Source of the DNA: Haloarcula sp. CBA1127
GTDB lineage: Archaea > Halobacteriota > Halobacteria > Halobacteriales > Haloarculaceae
Reading direction: 5' to 3'
Assembly (NCBI RefSeq): GCF_001485575.1
Contig: NZ_BCNB01000006.1
Span: 1 to 64,000 of the forward strand
Length of the DNA stretch: 64,000 bases
Part shown: positions 1 through 7,640 of the stretch, piece after piece
Layout: each line of letters begins with the position of its first letter
Numbering within the stretch: the first letter of the stretch is position 1
Position numbers and translations under genes: made by a program
Notes under the pieces: model-generated
The model's database searches: none
The model's input: the letters and a program-made list of their open reading frames with translations, nothing else
Told to the model about the DNA's origin: nothing

Positions 1-77
1 GATGCCGGCTTCGGTTGGTAGTGTCACCGCCACACCGTTTCTGAATCCTTTTATCCACGTGACGACTTCTATCGGGT

Positions 78-758
78 ATGACCGAGCAGGACGCAGCCGA
101 CGACACGGCCGCGACGGAGGAGTCGACCGCGAGCGAGGCGCAAGCGGACGGCGACGCGGATTTCGAAGACGCCCCCGAGGACGTCACCACGGACGAGGTT
201 GACCTGGGCGAGTTCGACGTTGACGACGATCTGGTCGACCGGGTCACTGAATCGGACCCTGAAGACATCGCTCGGGAACTCTCCGCGCTGCGGACGCGCG
301 TAGACAGTCTCGAATCGCAGGTCGAACAGCAGGACGATGACATCGAGGAGCTAGAGGAGAAGCTCAAGCGCAAGCAAGCGGAGTTCCAGAACTACAAGAA
401 GCGGATGGACAAGCGCCGCGAACAGGAACAGAAGCGTGCCACCGAGGACCTCGTGACGCGCCTGTTCGACGTCCGGGACAATCTGGAGCGTGCGCTTGAA
501 CAGGACGAGGACTCCGATATCAGAGGTGGGGTCGAGTCCACGCTTCGCCAGCTAGACGACGTCCTCGATGCCGAGAACGTCGAAGTCATCGACCCCGACC
601 CCGGTGGAGACGTCGACCCGACACAGCATCAGGTGCTCGCCCGCGTCGACAGCGACCAGCCGGACGGGGCAATCGCCGATGTCCACCGGCCGGGCTACGA
701 GATGGCCGACAAAGTGCTGCGCGAGGCACAGGTCACCGTCAGCGAGAGCGAGGAGTAG
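78..758 (+). CDS. grpE: Nucleotide exchange factor GrpE
   Basis: GrpE drives ADP release from DnaK in the cytoplasmic Hsp70 cycle. The 226-residue product starts with about 70 very acidic, low-complexity residues, longer than in bacterial GrpE. A heptad-rich coiled coil follows (about residues 70-125, with FQNYKKRMDKRREQE typical of the GrpE long helix), then the C-terminal beta domain ending near HRPGYEMADKVLREAQV, a strong GrpE signature. dnaK follows 165 bp downstream on the same strand, as expected for this chaperone cluster. The ATG at 78 was chosen because acidic haloarchaeal sequence begins directly there. The assignment is secure; only the exact N-terminus is uncertain. Confidence 0.96.
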   Translation: MTEQDAADDTAATEESTASEAQADGDADFEDAPEDVTTDEVDLGEFDVDDDLVDRVTESDPEDIARELSALRTRVDSLESQVEQQDDDIEELEEKLKRKQAEFQNYKKRMDKRREQEQKRATEDLVTRLFDVRDNLERALEQDEDSDIRGGVESTLRQLDDVLDAENVEVIDPDPGGDVDPTQHQVLARVDSDQPDGAIADVHRPGYEMADKVLREAQVTVSESEE

Positions 759-828
759 CGGGCAACTCTGACGGTATAGCGGTCGTATTGCGGTACATTA
801 AATAATCACCGGTCAGGGAAGTCCACCG

Positions 829-839
829 AGTATAAAACC
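829..839 (+). promoter_or_regulatory. Possible TATA box of dnaK
   Basis: The run GTATAAAAC about 85-95 bp upstream of dnaK matches an archaeal TATA element in the otherwise GC-rich grpE-dnaK gap. If used it would give a leader of about 60 nt, which is plausible for a heat-shock gene. A second AT-rich run, CTTTTAACC near 888-896, sits at the distance expected for a leaderless transcript. The sequence alone does not decide between them. Confidence 0.35.
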
Positions 840-923
840 GCCCGGAGGAGGGCCCTTTGGCCGCTTTTCCAATCAGTACATCTAGCAACTTTTAACCGGC
901 CCAATCCGCTATGAGCGGGTAAG

Positions 924-2837
924 ATGGCGAGCAACAAGATTCTGGGTATCGACCTTGGGACCACGAACAGCGCGTTCGCGGTCATGGAAGGTGGCGACCC
1001 TGAAATCATTGTCAACGGCGAAGGCGAGCGGACGACACCCTCTGTCGTTGCGTTCGACGACGGTGAGCGGCTTGTCGGGAAACCGGCGAAGAATCAGGCG
1101 GTAAAGAACCCCGACGAGACCATCCAGTCGATCAAGCGCCATATGGGCGAAGACGACTACTCGGTCGAACTGGACGGGGAGGAGTACACACCCGAGCAGG
1201 TCTCGGCGATGATCCTCCAGAAGATCAAACACGACGCTGAGGAGTACCTCGGCGACGAGATTGAGAAGGCCGTTATTACGGTCCCGGCGTACTTCAACGA
1301 CCGACAGCGCCAGGCGACCAAGGACGCCGGCGAGATTGCCGGTTTCGAGGTCGAACGAATCGTCAACGAGCCGACGGCGGCCGCGATGGCCTACGGGCTC
1401 GATGATGAATCCGACCAGACCGTCCTCGTGTACGACCTCGGGGGCGGCACCTTCGATGTCTCCATCCTCGACCTCGGTGGGGGCGTCTACGAAGTTGTCG
1501 CAACCAACGGGGACAACGACCTCGGTGGCGACGACTGGGACCACGCCATCATCGACTACCTCGCTGACGAGTTCGAGGCCGAACACGGCATCGACCTCCG
1601 CGACGACCGGCAGGCGCTCCAGCGCCTGACCGAGGCTGCCGAGGAAGCCAAGATCGAGCTTTCCTCGCGCAAGGAGACCCGAATCAACCTCCCGTTCATC
1701 GCGACCACCGACGACGGTCCGCTGGACCTCGAACAAAAGATCACGCGCGCGAAGTTCGAGTCCCTCACAGAGGATCTCATCGAGCGCACCGTCGGCCCGA
1801 CGGAACAGGCGCTTGCCGACGCGGACTACACCAAAAGCGACATCGACGAGGTCATCCTCGTCGGTGGCTCGACGCGGATGCCGCAGGTGCAGGACCAGGT
1901 CGAAGAGATGACCGGGCAGGAACCAAAAAAGAACGTCAACCCCGACGAAGCCGTCGCGCTGGGCGCGGCCATTCAGGCTGGCGTCCTTTCGGGCGATGTA
2001 GACGACATCGTCCTGCTTGACGTGACGCCGCTGTCGCTGGGTGTTGAGGTCAAGGGCGGCCTGTTCGAGCGACTCATCGACAAGAACACCACCATTCCGA
2101 CCGAGGAATCGAAGATCTTCACGACCGCGCAGGACAACCAGACGCAGGTCCAGATCCGCGTCTTCCAGGGCGAGCGTGAAATCGCCGAGGAGAACGAACT
2201 GCTCGGCGCGTTCGCGCTTTCGGGCATCCCACCGGCCCCCGCAGGCACGCCCCAGATCGAGGTGTCGTTCAACATCGACGAGAACGGCATCGTCAACGTC
2301 GAAGCCGAGGATAAGGGCTCGGGCAACAAGGAGGACATCACCATCGAAGGCGGTGCTGGCCTCTCCGACGACCAGATCGAGGAGATGCAACAGGAGGCCG
2401 AACAGCACGCCGAAGAAGACGAGCAGCGCCGCGAGCGCATCGAAGCCCGCAACGAGGCCGAGGCCTCCGTCCGCCGCGCCGAGACGCTCCTCGACGAAAA
2501 CGAGGAAGAAATCGACGAAGACCTCCAGTCTGACATCGACGCGAAGATCGAAGACGTCGAGGAAGTTCTCGAAGACGAGGACGCCACGAAAGAGGACTAC
2601 GAAGAGGTCACCGAAACTCTGAGCGAGGAACTGCAGGAGATCGGCAAGCAGATGTATCAGGATCAGGCCCAGCAGGCCGCAGGCGGCGCCGCGGGCGCTG
2701 GTCCGGGCGGCGCAGCCGGGGCCGGCCCCGGCGGTGCTGCCGGTCCAGGCGGCGCAGCGGGCGGCGCAGCCGAGCAGGGCGAGGAGTACGTCGACGCCGA
2801 CTTCGAAGACGTCGAGGAAAGCGACGAAGACGAGTGA
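924..2837 (+). CDS. dnaK: Chaperone DnaK (Hsp70)
   Basis: ATP-dependent Hsp70 chaperone, 637 residues, full length for the family. The N-terminal ATPase domain shows the phosphate loop IDLGTTNS (residues 9-16), [11 protein letters not shown] and VGGSTRMP. The substrate-binding beta domain includes [12 protein letters not shown] and [16 protein letters not shown] helical lid follows, then a Gly/Ala-rich linker (roughly 590-615) and an acidic tail ending DEDE, as in many bacterial-type DnaK proteins that haloarchaea acquired. grpE lies upstream and dnaJ about 3.3 kb downstream. An AT-containing stretch GTATAAAACC near 830-839 could be part of the promoter. A tandem hairpin pair begins 28 bp after the stop codon. 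Confidence 0.98.
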   Translation: MASNKILGIDLGTTNSAFAVMEGGDPEIIVNGEGERTTPSVVAFDDGERLVGKPAKNQAVKNPDETIQSIKRHMGEDDYSVELDGEEYTPEQVSAMILQKIKHDAEEYLGDEIEKAVITVPAYFNDRQRQATKDAGEIAGFEVERIVNEPTAAAMAYGLDDESDQTVLVYDLGGGTFDVSILDLGGGVYEVVATNGDNDLGGDDWDHAIIDYLADEFEAEHGIDLRDDRQALQRLTEAAEEAKIELSSRKETRINLPFIATTDDGPLDLEQKITRAKFESLTEDLIERTVGPTEQALADADYTKSDIDEVILVGGSTRMPQVQDQVEEMTGQEPKKNVNPDEAVALGAAIQAGVLSGDVDDIVLLDVTPLSLGVEVKGGLFERLIDKNTTIPTEESKIFTTAQDNQTQVQIRVFQGEREIAEENELLGAFALSGIPPAPAGTPQIEVSFNIDENGIVNVEAEDKGSGNKEDITIEGGAGLSDDQIEEMQQEAEQHAEEDEQRRERIEARNEAEASVRRAETLLDENEEEIDEDLQSDIDAKIEDVEEVLEDEDATKEDYEEVTETLSEELQEIGKQMYQDQAQQAAGGAAGAGPGGAAGAGPGGAAGPGGAAGGAAEQGEEYVDADFEDVEESDEDE

Positions 2838-2865
2838 AACGAGTTCGAGGAGCTTTCCTCGGCTT

Positions 2866-2891
2866 GATAGACGAGCGTTAGCGAGTCTATC
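2866..2891 (+). repeat. Conserved-loop hairpin 1 (dnaK 3' end)
   Basis: Seven-base arms GATAGAC (2866-2872) and GTCTATC (2885-2891) enclose the loop GAGCGTTAGCGA. Two further G-U pairs are possible outside the arms. The loop resembles those of the hairpins at 2897-2927 and near mptA, while the arms are unrelated. Confidence 0.6.
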
Positions 2892-2896
2892 GGTGT

Positions 2897-2927
2897 CTTG
2901 GGAAGCGAACGAAGTGAGCTTCTCAAG
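2897..2927 (+). repeat. Conserved-loop hairpin 2 (dnaK 3' end)
   Basis: Ten-base arms CTTGGGAAGC (2897-2906) and GCTTCTCAAG (2918-2927) pair completely as RNA, with one G-U pair. They enclose the loop GAACGAAGTGA. It could act as a terminator or a processing signal of the dnaK transcript, or belong to a small mobile palindromic element. Confidence 0.6.
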
Positions 2928-3284
2928 TTTGACGAAGACGAATAACGCGAGTCACGTCACTTCCGTCGGTACAACGGCAGCGAAAGCCGACCTGCGGGCA
3001 GGCCATCTCCGGACTATGACTGGCTGACTCGGTGATGCCGGTCCGGTGTCAGCACTGCAAGACGGCCAAGGCAGCGGCAGCGCCTGCGCACCACGCTACT
3101 GATTACCATCATTTTCAGGCGACAGTAGGCAGCGGTGGGTGCATTGCTCTGCCGCTGTGCTCGCAACAGCGGTCCGTCACTGGATAGATCTGTCTCAGTC
3201 AGGTTACCCTGATAATCAAAACAGTATAAGATAATGAAAATAATGCATATATATATATCAGATAGTCAAGCGTGTAGTCAGACA

Positions 3285-3602
3285 ATGAGCGATCAGAAAC
3301 AGGTCAGGCCACAGCGTCTGAGCGCACAGCTGGACGCGGTGAGACACGCGGACCGTCGGCAGATACTGTTCGCGTTACGCGACACGGAGCGGTGGCAGCC
3401 ATCCGCCTCGGATTTCGATAGTGACGGATCACTCATCGGGGCACCGGCCATTCCGGCAGCACTCTATCATCAGCATCTCCCGATGTTGGCAGAGATGGGG
3501 CTCATCGAATGGGACCGGGAGACCCACTGGGTAACACGCGGCCCGGAGTACCAGCGGCTTCGACCGCTACTTGCGTTCCTCTCCGAGTATCACGACGAGT
3601 GA
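3285..3602 (+). CDS. DUF7344-type winged-helix protein
   Basis: Small (105 residues) soluble protein with the layout of haloarchaeal ArsR-like winged-helix DUF7344 proteins: a helix LDAVRHADRRQILFAL, the recognition-helix region with AALYHQHLPMLAEMGLIEWD, and a wing ending in VTRGPEYQRLRPLL. It probably binds DNA or acts as a regulator; no ligand domain is present. The ATG at 3285 (MSDQKQ) is preferred to the in-frame ATG at 3234, because the 17 residues between are encoded by AT-rich sequence that looks like promoter. It sits in the islet between dnaK and dnaJ and converges on the TrmB-type gene. Confidence 0.7.
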   Translation: MSDQKQVRPQRLSAQLDAVRHADRRQILFALRDTERWQPSASDFDSDGSLIGAPAIPAALYHQHLPMLAEMGLIEWDRETHWVTRGPEYQRLRPLLAFLSEYHDE

Positions 3603-3638
3603 GAACAGTGGGTGGTGACAGCCCGTGCGTATGACCCG

Positions 3639-4448
3639 CTAATCCTGTTCTAGCGGGGTCATTTCTACGACGCCCTGCGAGAGGAGGCGGCGCGCGATGA
3701 CGATGAGTCCGTTTCTGAGTCCGGTCGCGAAGATGGCCTGTTCATCGCCAGTCTGTGGGTCGATTGAGCTGACGAGCATCGCTGACCGGTCGACAAGCAG
3801 GAGCCGCCCGACGGCTGCGTCCTCCTGCGGTATCATCTCACCGCGGAGCCAGTCAAGTTCCGACAGGAACGCGGTAGCGCGTGGGATTTCCCGTTCCACA
3901 CGATCCCGTATCGAAGTGGACCCGGTTCCGACGATGAGGTCGATGCCCGAGTCAAGCGAATTGAGTTGCTCGATCAGCGGATCAGTGAGGACCGCTTCGG
4001 AGCCGATGACGAGGACCACTTCATCGGTCGTGTTCCCGATGATTGCCGCGGCACGGTTCTCGATAGCATCGGAGTCGGAAAGCGACCAGACCTCCTGTAG
4101 CTCGGCCTCGTCATCATCGGATTCGATGCTCCCCATTTCGTGCAGTGCGGACTGGAGGCGTTCGACACGCTCCTCGTACTGCGCACGGAGCGTTTCGGTA
4201 GCCTCGGAAAGCGGGACCGCCCGAAACTGCTGGGGGCTCGAATGCTGGACCTCGACCAGCCCCTTCGCTTCGAGAATCCGGACGGCGTCGTAGACGCGCG
4301 TTCTCGGGACTTCAGTTACCTCGCTCAATCCTTTGGCCGTACCGCTGGACATCCGAGAAAGTCCCACAAAACACTTCGCCTCGTACTCTTTCAAGCCCAA
4401 CTCCTGCAGTAAACTTACCGCTTCTTCGTGTGTTGCATCAGATGTCAT
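3639..4448 (-). CDS. TrmB-family transcriptional regulator
   Basis: 269-residue TrmB-family protein. The N-terminal winged helix (about residues 8-75) reads LGLKEYEAKCFVGL, then TEVPRTRVYDAVRILEAKGLVEV. A short coiled coil follows, then a C-terminal sensor-like region with hydrophobic strands (VVLVIGSEAVL, GIDLIVGTGS). Family members bind sugars or other small molecules and repress or activate metabolic genes; no ligand can be read here. ATG at 4448 was preferred over a TTG three codons upstream. The 13-base sequence overlapping the start codon recurs about 270 bp upstream (4718-4730), a possible autoregulatory site. No obvious target operon adjoins it. Confidence 0.82.
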   Translation of the reverse strand: MTSDATHEEAVSLLQELGLKEYEAKCFVGLSRMSSGTAKGLSEVTEVPRTRVYDAVRILEAKGLVEVQHSSPQQFRAVPLSEATETLRAQYEERVERLQSALHEMGSIESDDDEAELQEVWSLSDSDAIENRAAAIIGNTTDEVVLVIGSEAVLTDPLIEQLNSLDSGIDLIVGTGSTSIRDRVEREIPRATAFLSELDWLRGEMIPQEDAAVGRLLLVDRSAMLVSSIDPQTGDEQAIFATGLRNGLIVIARRLLSQGVVEMTPLEQD

Positions 4449-4701
4449 GTGTCCCAACCTTCATCTCGGTGGAAGCCGAGGATATGTAGAAAGATGATGC
4501 CCACAGGTAAAAGACGTTGTTACTGTCACAGTGTCGGCTCTCATCCAAGTTAGCGCTGCTCAGTGCGGGCTCGGAGCGTATTGCGACAGTCCGGACTCCA
4601 GCTGTCGCAAGTGTTGGTACATGGTCGGTCGCTTCGGTGCATAGCCTTGTTTACTCAGTTAATCACACAACTGTTATACATCGGTCCGGAGTAGAGTTAG
4701 T

Positions 4702-4747
4702 TGGCACGCAGCATCTTATGTGTCCCAACCACATCTGCTGCGTGCCA
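4702..4747 (+). repeat. Perfect 12-bp inverted repeat (hairpin)
   Basis: Arms TGGCACGCAGCA (4702-4713) and TGCTGCGTGCCA (4736-4747) are exact reverse complements. Inside, ATGTG (4718-4722) can pair with CACAT (4730-4734), leaving a 7-nt loop. This gives a 17-bp interrupted stem in a region without genes. Confidence 0.8.
4718..4730 (-). promoter_or_regulatory. Copy of the TrmB start-codon motif
   Basis: ATGTGTCCCAACC occurs here and at 4447-4459, where its complement overlaps the start codon of the TrmB-type gene. Two identical 13-mers around one regulator suggest an operator pair, although the upstream copy also lies within the hairpin loop. Confidence 0.35.
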
Positions 4748-5076
4748 CTTTCACGAAAACTGCCCATACAGGCTTCAACTAGTACGTCTGGAGTGAAACG
4801 CCGCCGGGAATAATTGTAGCAGATACACGACAGCGGTTGTTTCACTGCCCGTACTTCGCCTGCAGTGCTACTTCTTGGCGGAAACAGTCTGGATTAAAAT
4901 ACACGTTTAACAGACAGCTACTATATCAACTTACAGTCACAAAAGATGGGCTATATCCGGTGATAAAAACTCGTTACCGTGGTTTACTCGGCAATTAGAT
5001 AGTCCTTTCATACATCATTATTCCGAGTGATAAATTGACAGTAGAATTAATATGTTTGATTAACACATCTCTAGTA

Positions 5077-5385
5077 ATGAGTGGGTCCGACAGGCGGCCC
5101 GACCGGACATCTGATGACCCGGACACGCTCCACGCGGAGTTCGACTGGAGCACAGTCTCACCATCAGTGGCAATCGTACAAACGGTCGCAATCGCAGCTG
5201 ATCAAGAGGCCATAGAGCTATCACCCCTCATCGAGACGCTCGATCCGGACGCGCTTGACCAGCTATTCAGCCATTCGTCAGAGTCGGACAGCGCCGTCTC
5301 GCTCTCGTTTCAGTTGGGTGACTACAGAGTGACTGTGACCGGAACCGGAGACGTGTATGTCCACACCGGACCCGTTCATCCGTGA
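5077..5385 (+). CDS. HalOD1 output-domain protein
   Basis: 102-residue acidic protein consisting essentially of one halobacterial output domain 1 (HalOD1): SPSVAIVQTVAIAADQEAIELSPL, a helix LDPDALDQLF, then strands AVSLSFQLGDYRVTVTGTGDVYV. In haloarchaea this domain is found alone or behind receiver domains; its molecular function is not established. The ATG at 5077 (MSGSDRR) is chosen over an upstream in-frame start in AT-rich leader sequence. The gene converges with the pilin-like gene. Confidence 0.75.
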   Translation: MSGSDRRPDRTSDDPDTLHAEFDWSTVSPSVAIVQTVAIAADQEAIELSPLIETLDPDALDQLFSHSSESDSAVSLSFQLGDYRVTVTGTGDVYVHTGPVHP

Positions 5386-5471
5386 CTATACGCGAAGCAA
5401 GAGCACCGACACAAACGGCCGTGGACGCTTCCCGGAGGCGCTCTAGTAAACCCACTGTAACGGGTAGACAG

Positions 5472-5990
5472 TCAGCCAGTCTTGTTACCGAGCGTTACGG
5501 TATCGAGCGTCGTGGTCCGCTCGCCCGGCGCACCGAGTGGGCGGCCGGTCCAGCGAACCGCAATGGTATCGCCGCTGTCGAGGAAGAAGCCGACGGAGAC
5601 GTCGCCGTCGAGGTAGTTACCGTCACCGTCAGAATCCACGCGTGGGTCGTCAAGAACGATTGTATCGTCAGATTCGACAGGCAGCTGGTCCGCCTCGGCC
5701 CACGTCAGTGTGGTCGAGCGGTTTCGGTCGGCGTCGGTGACGACGAGCGCCAGCGCGTGCGTGCTGGTGTCCGTGAGTCTGTCCCCGCCGGCGTGGGTAA
5801 GCGTGACCGTCCCTGTCTCAGCGTCGAACTGGCCGTCGATGGTGACCGACGGCGACGCCGTCCGAAGGTCCGCGCCGGGGCCGACGACGAGTGCGACCAG
5901 CCCGACGACGGCCAGTGCCGCGAGTCCCCAGACTGCGACTCGCTCGACCGTGACGAGACCCCGGTGACCACGCGACGACTCAGGACTCAT
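5472..5990 (-). CDS. Pilin-like membrane-anchored protein
   Basis: 172-residue product with a basic N-terminus (SSRGHRGL), then one hydrophobic helix (about residues 20-40, VAVWGLAALAVVGLVALVVG), then a secreted-looking acidic beta-rich domain that starts VTIDGQFDAETGTVTLTHAGGD. This layout is that of archaeal type IV pilin-like proteins (DUF1628-like), although the processing site is not a textbook one. A simple N-terminally anchored surface protein is the alternative. The ATG at 5990 is preferred to an upstream start because the residues before it are arginine-rich and unlike the rest. It is divergent from dnaJ. Confidence 0.55.
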   Translation of the reverse strand: MSPESSRGHRGLVTVERVAVWGLAALAVVGLVALVVGPGADLRTASPSVTIDGQFDAETGTVTLTHAGGDRLTDTSTHALALVVTDADRNRSTTLTWAEADQLPVESDDTIVLDDPRVDSDGDGNYLDGDVSVGFFLDSGDTIAVRWTGRPLGAPGERTTTLDTVTLGNKTG

Positions 5991-6101
5991 TGCCCGAATC
6001 CTCCCCCGGCACGAAAATAAGCGCCCCGGTACGGGTCGAACACGACTAGTCGGCAACCCGTTCTTTTGAAGTAGCTCAATCGTCTAAGCCTCGTACAACG
6101 A

Positions 6102-7256
6102 ATGAGTCAGGATTTCTACGAGATACTGGGTGTCTCTCGAGACGCCTCCGAAGACGAAATCAAGGAGGCCTATCGGGAGAAAGCCCGGGAATATCACCCG
6201 GACGTGAGCGACGACCCCGACGCCGAAGAGAAGTTCAAGCAGGCCAAGAAGGCCAAAGAGGTCCTCACCGACGAGGAGAAGCGCCAGATGTACGACCAGA
6301 TGGGCCACGAGCGCTTCGAGCAGGCCGAAAAGCGCGGCGGCGCTGGCGGTGGCGGCGGCCGCGGCGGCATGGGCGGGGACCCGTTCGGCGGCGGCGCCGG
6401 CGGCTTCGATATGCAGGATATCTTCGACCAGTTCTTCGGTGGCGGCGGCCGCGGTGGGCGCGGCGGCAGCCGACGGCGACAGGGCCAGGACCTCCAGACG
6501 CGACTGGAAATCAACCTCGAAGAGGCCTACAACGGCGCGACGAAGCAACTGAACGTCACCCGGCCGGAGGCCTGCGACGACTGTGACGGGGCCGGGCATC
6601 CGCCGGGGGCCGACTCGGAGACCTGCCCGGAGTGTAACGGGCAGGGCCAGACGACACAGGTCCAGCAGACGCCGATGGGCCGGGTCCAGCAAACGACGAC
6701 CTGCCGCCGATGTGACGGCGAGGGGACGCTGTACGACGAAACATGTTCGACCTGTCGGGGCAACGGCGTCGTCCAGAACGACGCGAGCCTCGAAGTCGAG
6801 ATCCCGGCCGGCATCGCCAACGGGCAGACGCTCCGGATGGAACGCGAGGGCGCGCCCGGCGAGAACGGCGGCCCGAACGGCGACCTGCTCATCGAGGTGA
6901 GCGTCCGCGACCATCCGGACTTCGAGCGCGACGGCGACGACCTGCAACACCAGCAGGCCATCTCGTTCCCGCAGGCCGTCTTTGGCGACACCATCACCGT
7001 CCCGACGCTGGACGGCGAGGTCGAGGTCGACGTGCCAAGCGGTACCCAGAGCGGCGAGGTGTTCCGCTTAGAGGGGAAGGGAATGCCCCGACTCCGCCGA
7101 CGCGGCAAGGGTGATCTCTACGTTCAGGTACAGGTCGTCACGCCCGACAGCCTCAACGCCGAACAGAAAGAGGCTCTCGAACAGTTCGCGGAGGCCGGCG
7201 GCGAGGAAGTCGACGTCGAGGAAGGCTTCTTCGAGAAACTGAAGAACTCGCTGTAA
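6102..7256 (+). CDS. dnaJ: Chaperone DnaJ (Hsp40)
   Basis: 384-residue type I Hsp40 that delivers substrates to DnaK and stimulates its ATPase. The J domain (residues 4-70) has the HPD motif at 32-34. A long Gly/Phe-rich region (about 75-130) follows, then four zinc-finger repeats CDDCDGAG, CPECNGQG, CRRCDGEG and CSTCRGNG, and two beta domains including IPAGIANGQTLRMEREG and FRLEGKGMPRLRRRGKGDLYV. Its stop codon (7254-7256) directly abuts that of the convergent MazG-like gene. dnaJ is separated from dnaK by an islet of four unrelated genes. Confidence 0.97.
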   Translation: MSQDFYEILGVSRDASEDEIKEAYREKAREYHPDVSDDPDAEEKFKQAKKAKEVLTDEEKRQMYDQMGHERFEQAEKRGGAGGGGGRGGMGGDPFGGGAGGFDMQDIFDQFFGGGGRGGRGGSRRRQGQDLQTRLEINLEEAYNGATKQLNVTRPEACDDCDGAGHPPGADSETCPECNGQGQTTQVQQTPMGRVQQTTTCRRCDGEGTLYDETCSTCRGNGVVQNDASLEVEIPAGIANGQTLRMEREGAPGENGGPNGDLLIEVSVRDHPDFERDGDDLQHQQAISFPQAVFGDTITVPTLDGEVEVDVPSGTQSGEVFRLEGKGMPRLRRRGKGDLYVQVQVVTPDSLNAEQKEALEQFAEAGGEEVDVEEGFFEKLKNSL

Positions 7257-7562
7257 TCAGTCGCCACTCGCCGGCGTCCCGCTTGTGCCTGATCGTCCCT
7301 CGTATTTCGCCAGTGCCGTTGAGAGTGCAGCATCAGCGTCGACATCGAGTTCTTCACACAGCGCGAGCAGTGCGAACAAGGCGTCGCCGAGTTCGTCCTC
7401 CGGTATCGATAGCGCCGTCGAGTCGGTGCCGTAGCCGGTCGTTTCATTGACCTGTGCCGCGATGTTGCCGAGTTCAGACACCACATCGAGCAATTGGTAG
7501 GCGGGCGGCGTGTCGATGTCGCTGTGTCTGAGTACGTCGGCAACCTGTTGTTGTCGTTTCAT
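7257..7562 (-). CDS. MazG-like NTP pyrophosphohydrolase
   Basis: 101-residue all-alpha protein similar to single-domain MazG nucleotide pyrophosphohydrolases, which remove pyrophosphate from (d)NTPs. It begins MKRQQQVADVLRHSD. The metal-binding helix pair appears as LLDVVSELGNIAAQV (first E) and PEDELGDALFALLALCEELDVD (E-x-x-D). The length fits short archaeal MazG-like proteins. The ATG at 7562 is preferred because the sequence further upstream in the same frame is the antisense of the next gene. It overlaps nothing and ends base-to-base against dnaJ. Confidence 0.75.
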   Translation of the reverse strand: MKRQQQVADVLRHSDIDTPPAYQLLDVVSELGNIAAQVNETTGYGTDSTALSIPEDELGDALFALLALCEELDVDADAALSTALAKYEGRSGTSGTPASGD

Positions 7563-7640
7563 TTCTAGAGCGTGGGGATAGCCACCTACATCGGCTTTGT
7601 GGCCGCGCTGTTTTTCATCGGTGGGGCCGAACGACGACGT

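Larger units (their letters stand above)
2838..3284. other. Gene-free stretch with tandem hairpins after dnaK
   Basis: No credible reading frame is visible in these 447 bases. The first 110 bases contain two hairpins and end with an in-frame copy of the last 11 bases before the dnaK stop (GACGAAGACGA at 2823-2833 and 2931-2941). The rest has no clear structure. It ends in an AT-rich run (about 3215-3260) that probably holds the promoter of the DUF7344 gene. Confidence 0.6.
4449..5076. other. 628-bp gene-free, AT-rich stretch with a strong hairpin
   Basis: No supported gene. The stretch holds a 46-nt inverted repeat (4702-4747) and a 13-base motif shared with the start of the TrmB gene. Beyond about 4880 it is strongly AT-rich, unlike the flanking genes. 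It probably carries the promoters of the TrmB gene (leftward) and the HalOD1 gene (rightward), and may include a small RNA or a remnant of inserted DNA. Confidence 0.6.

Noticed and set aside
909..2408. A 499-codon open frame antisense to dnaK
   Set aside because: dnaK itself is unmistakable; the antisense frame is an effect of high GC and codon bias, and its product resembles no protein.
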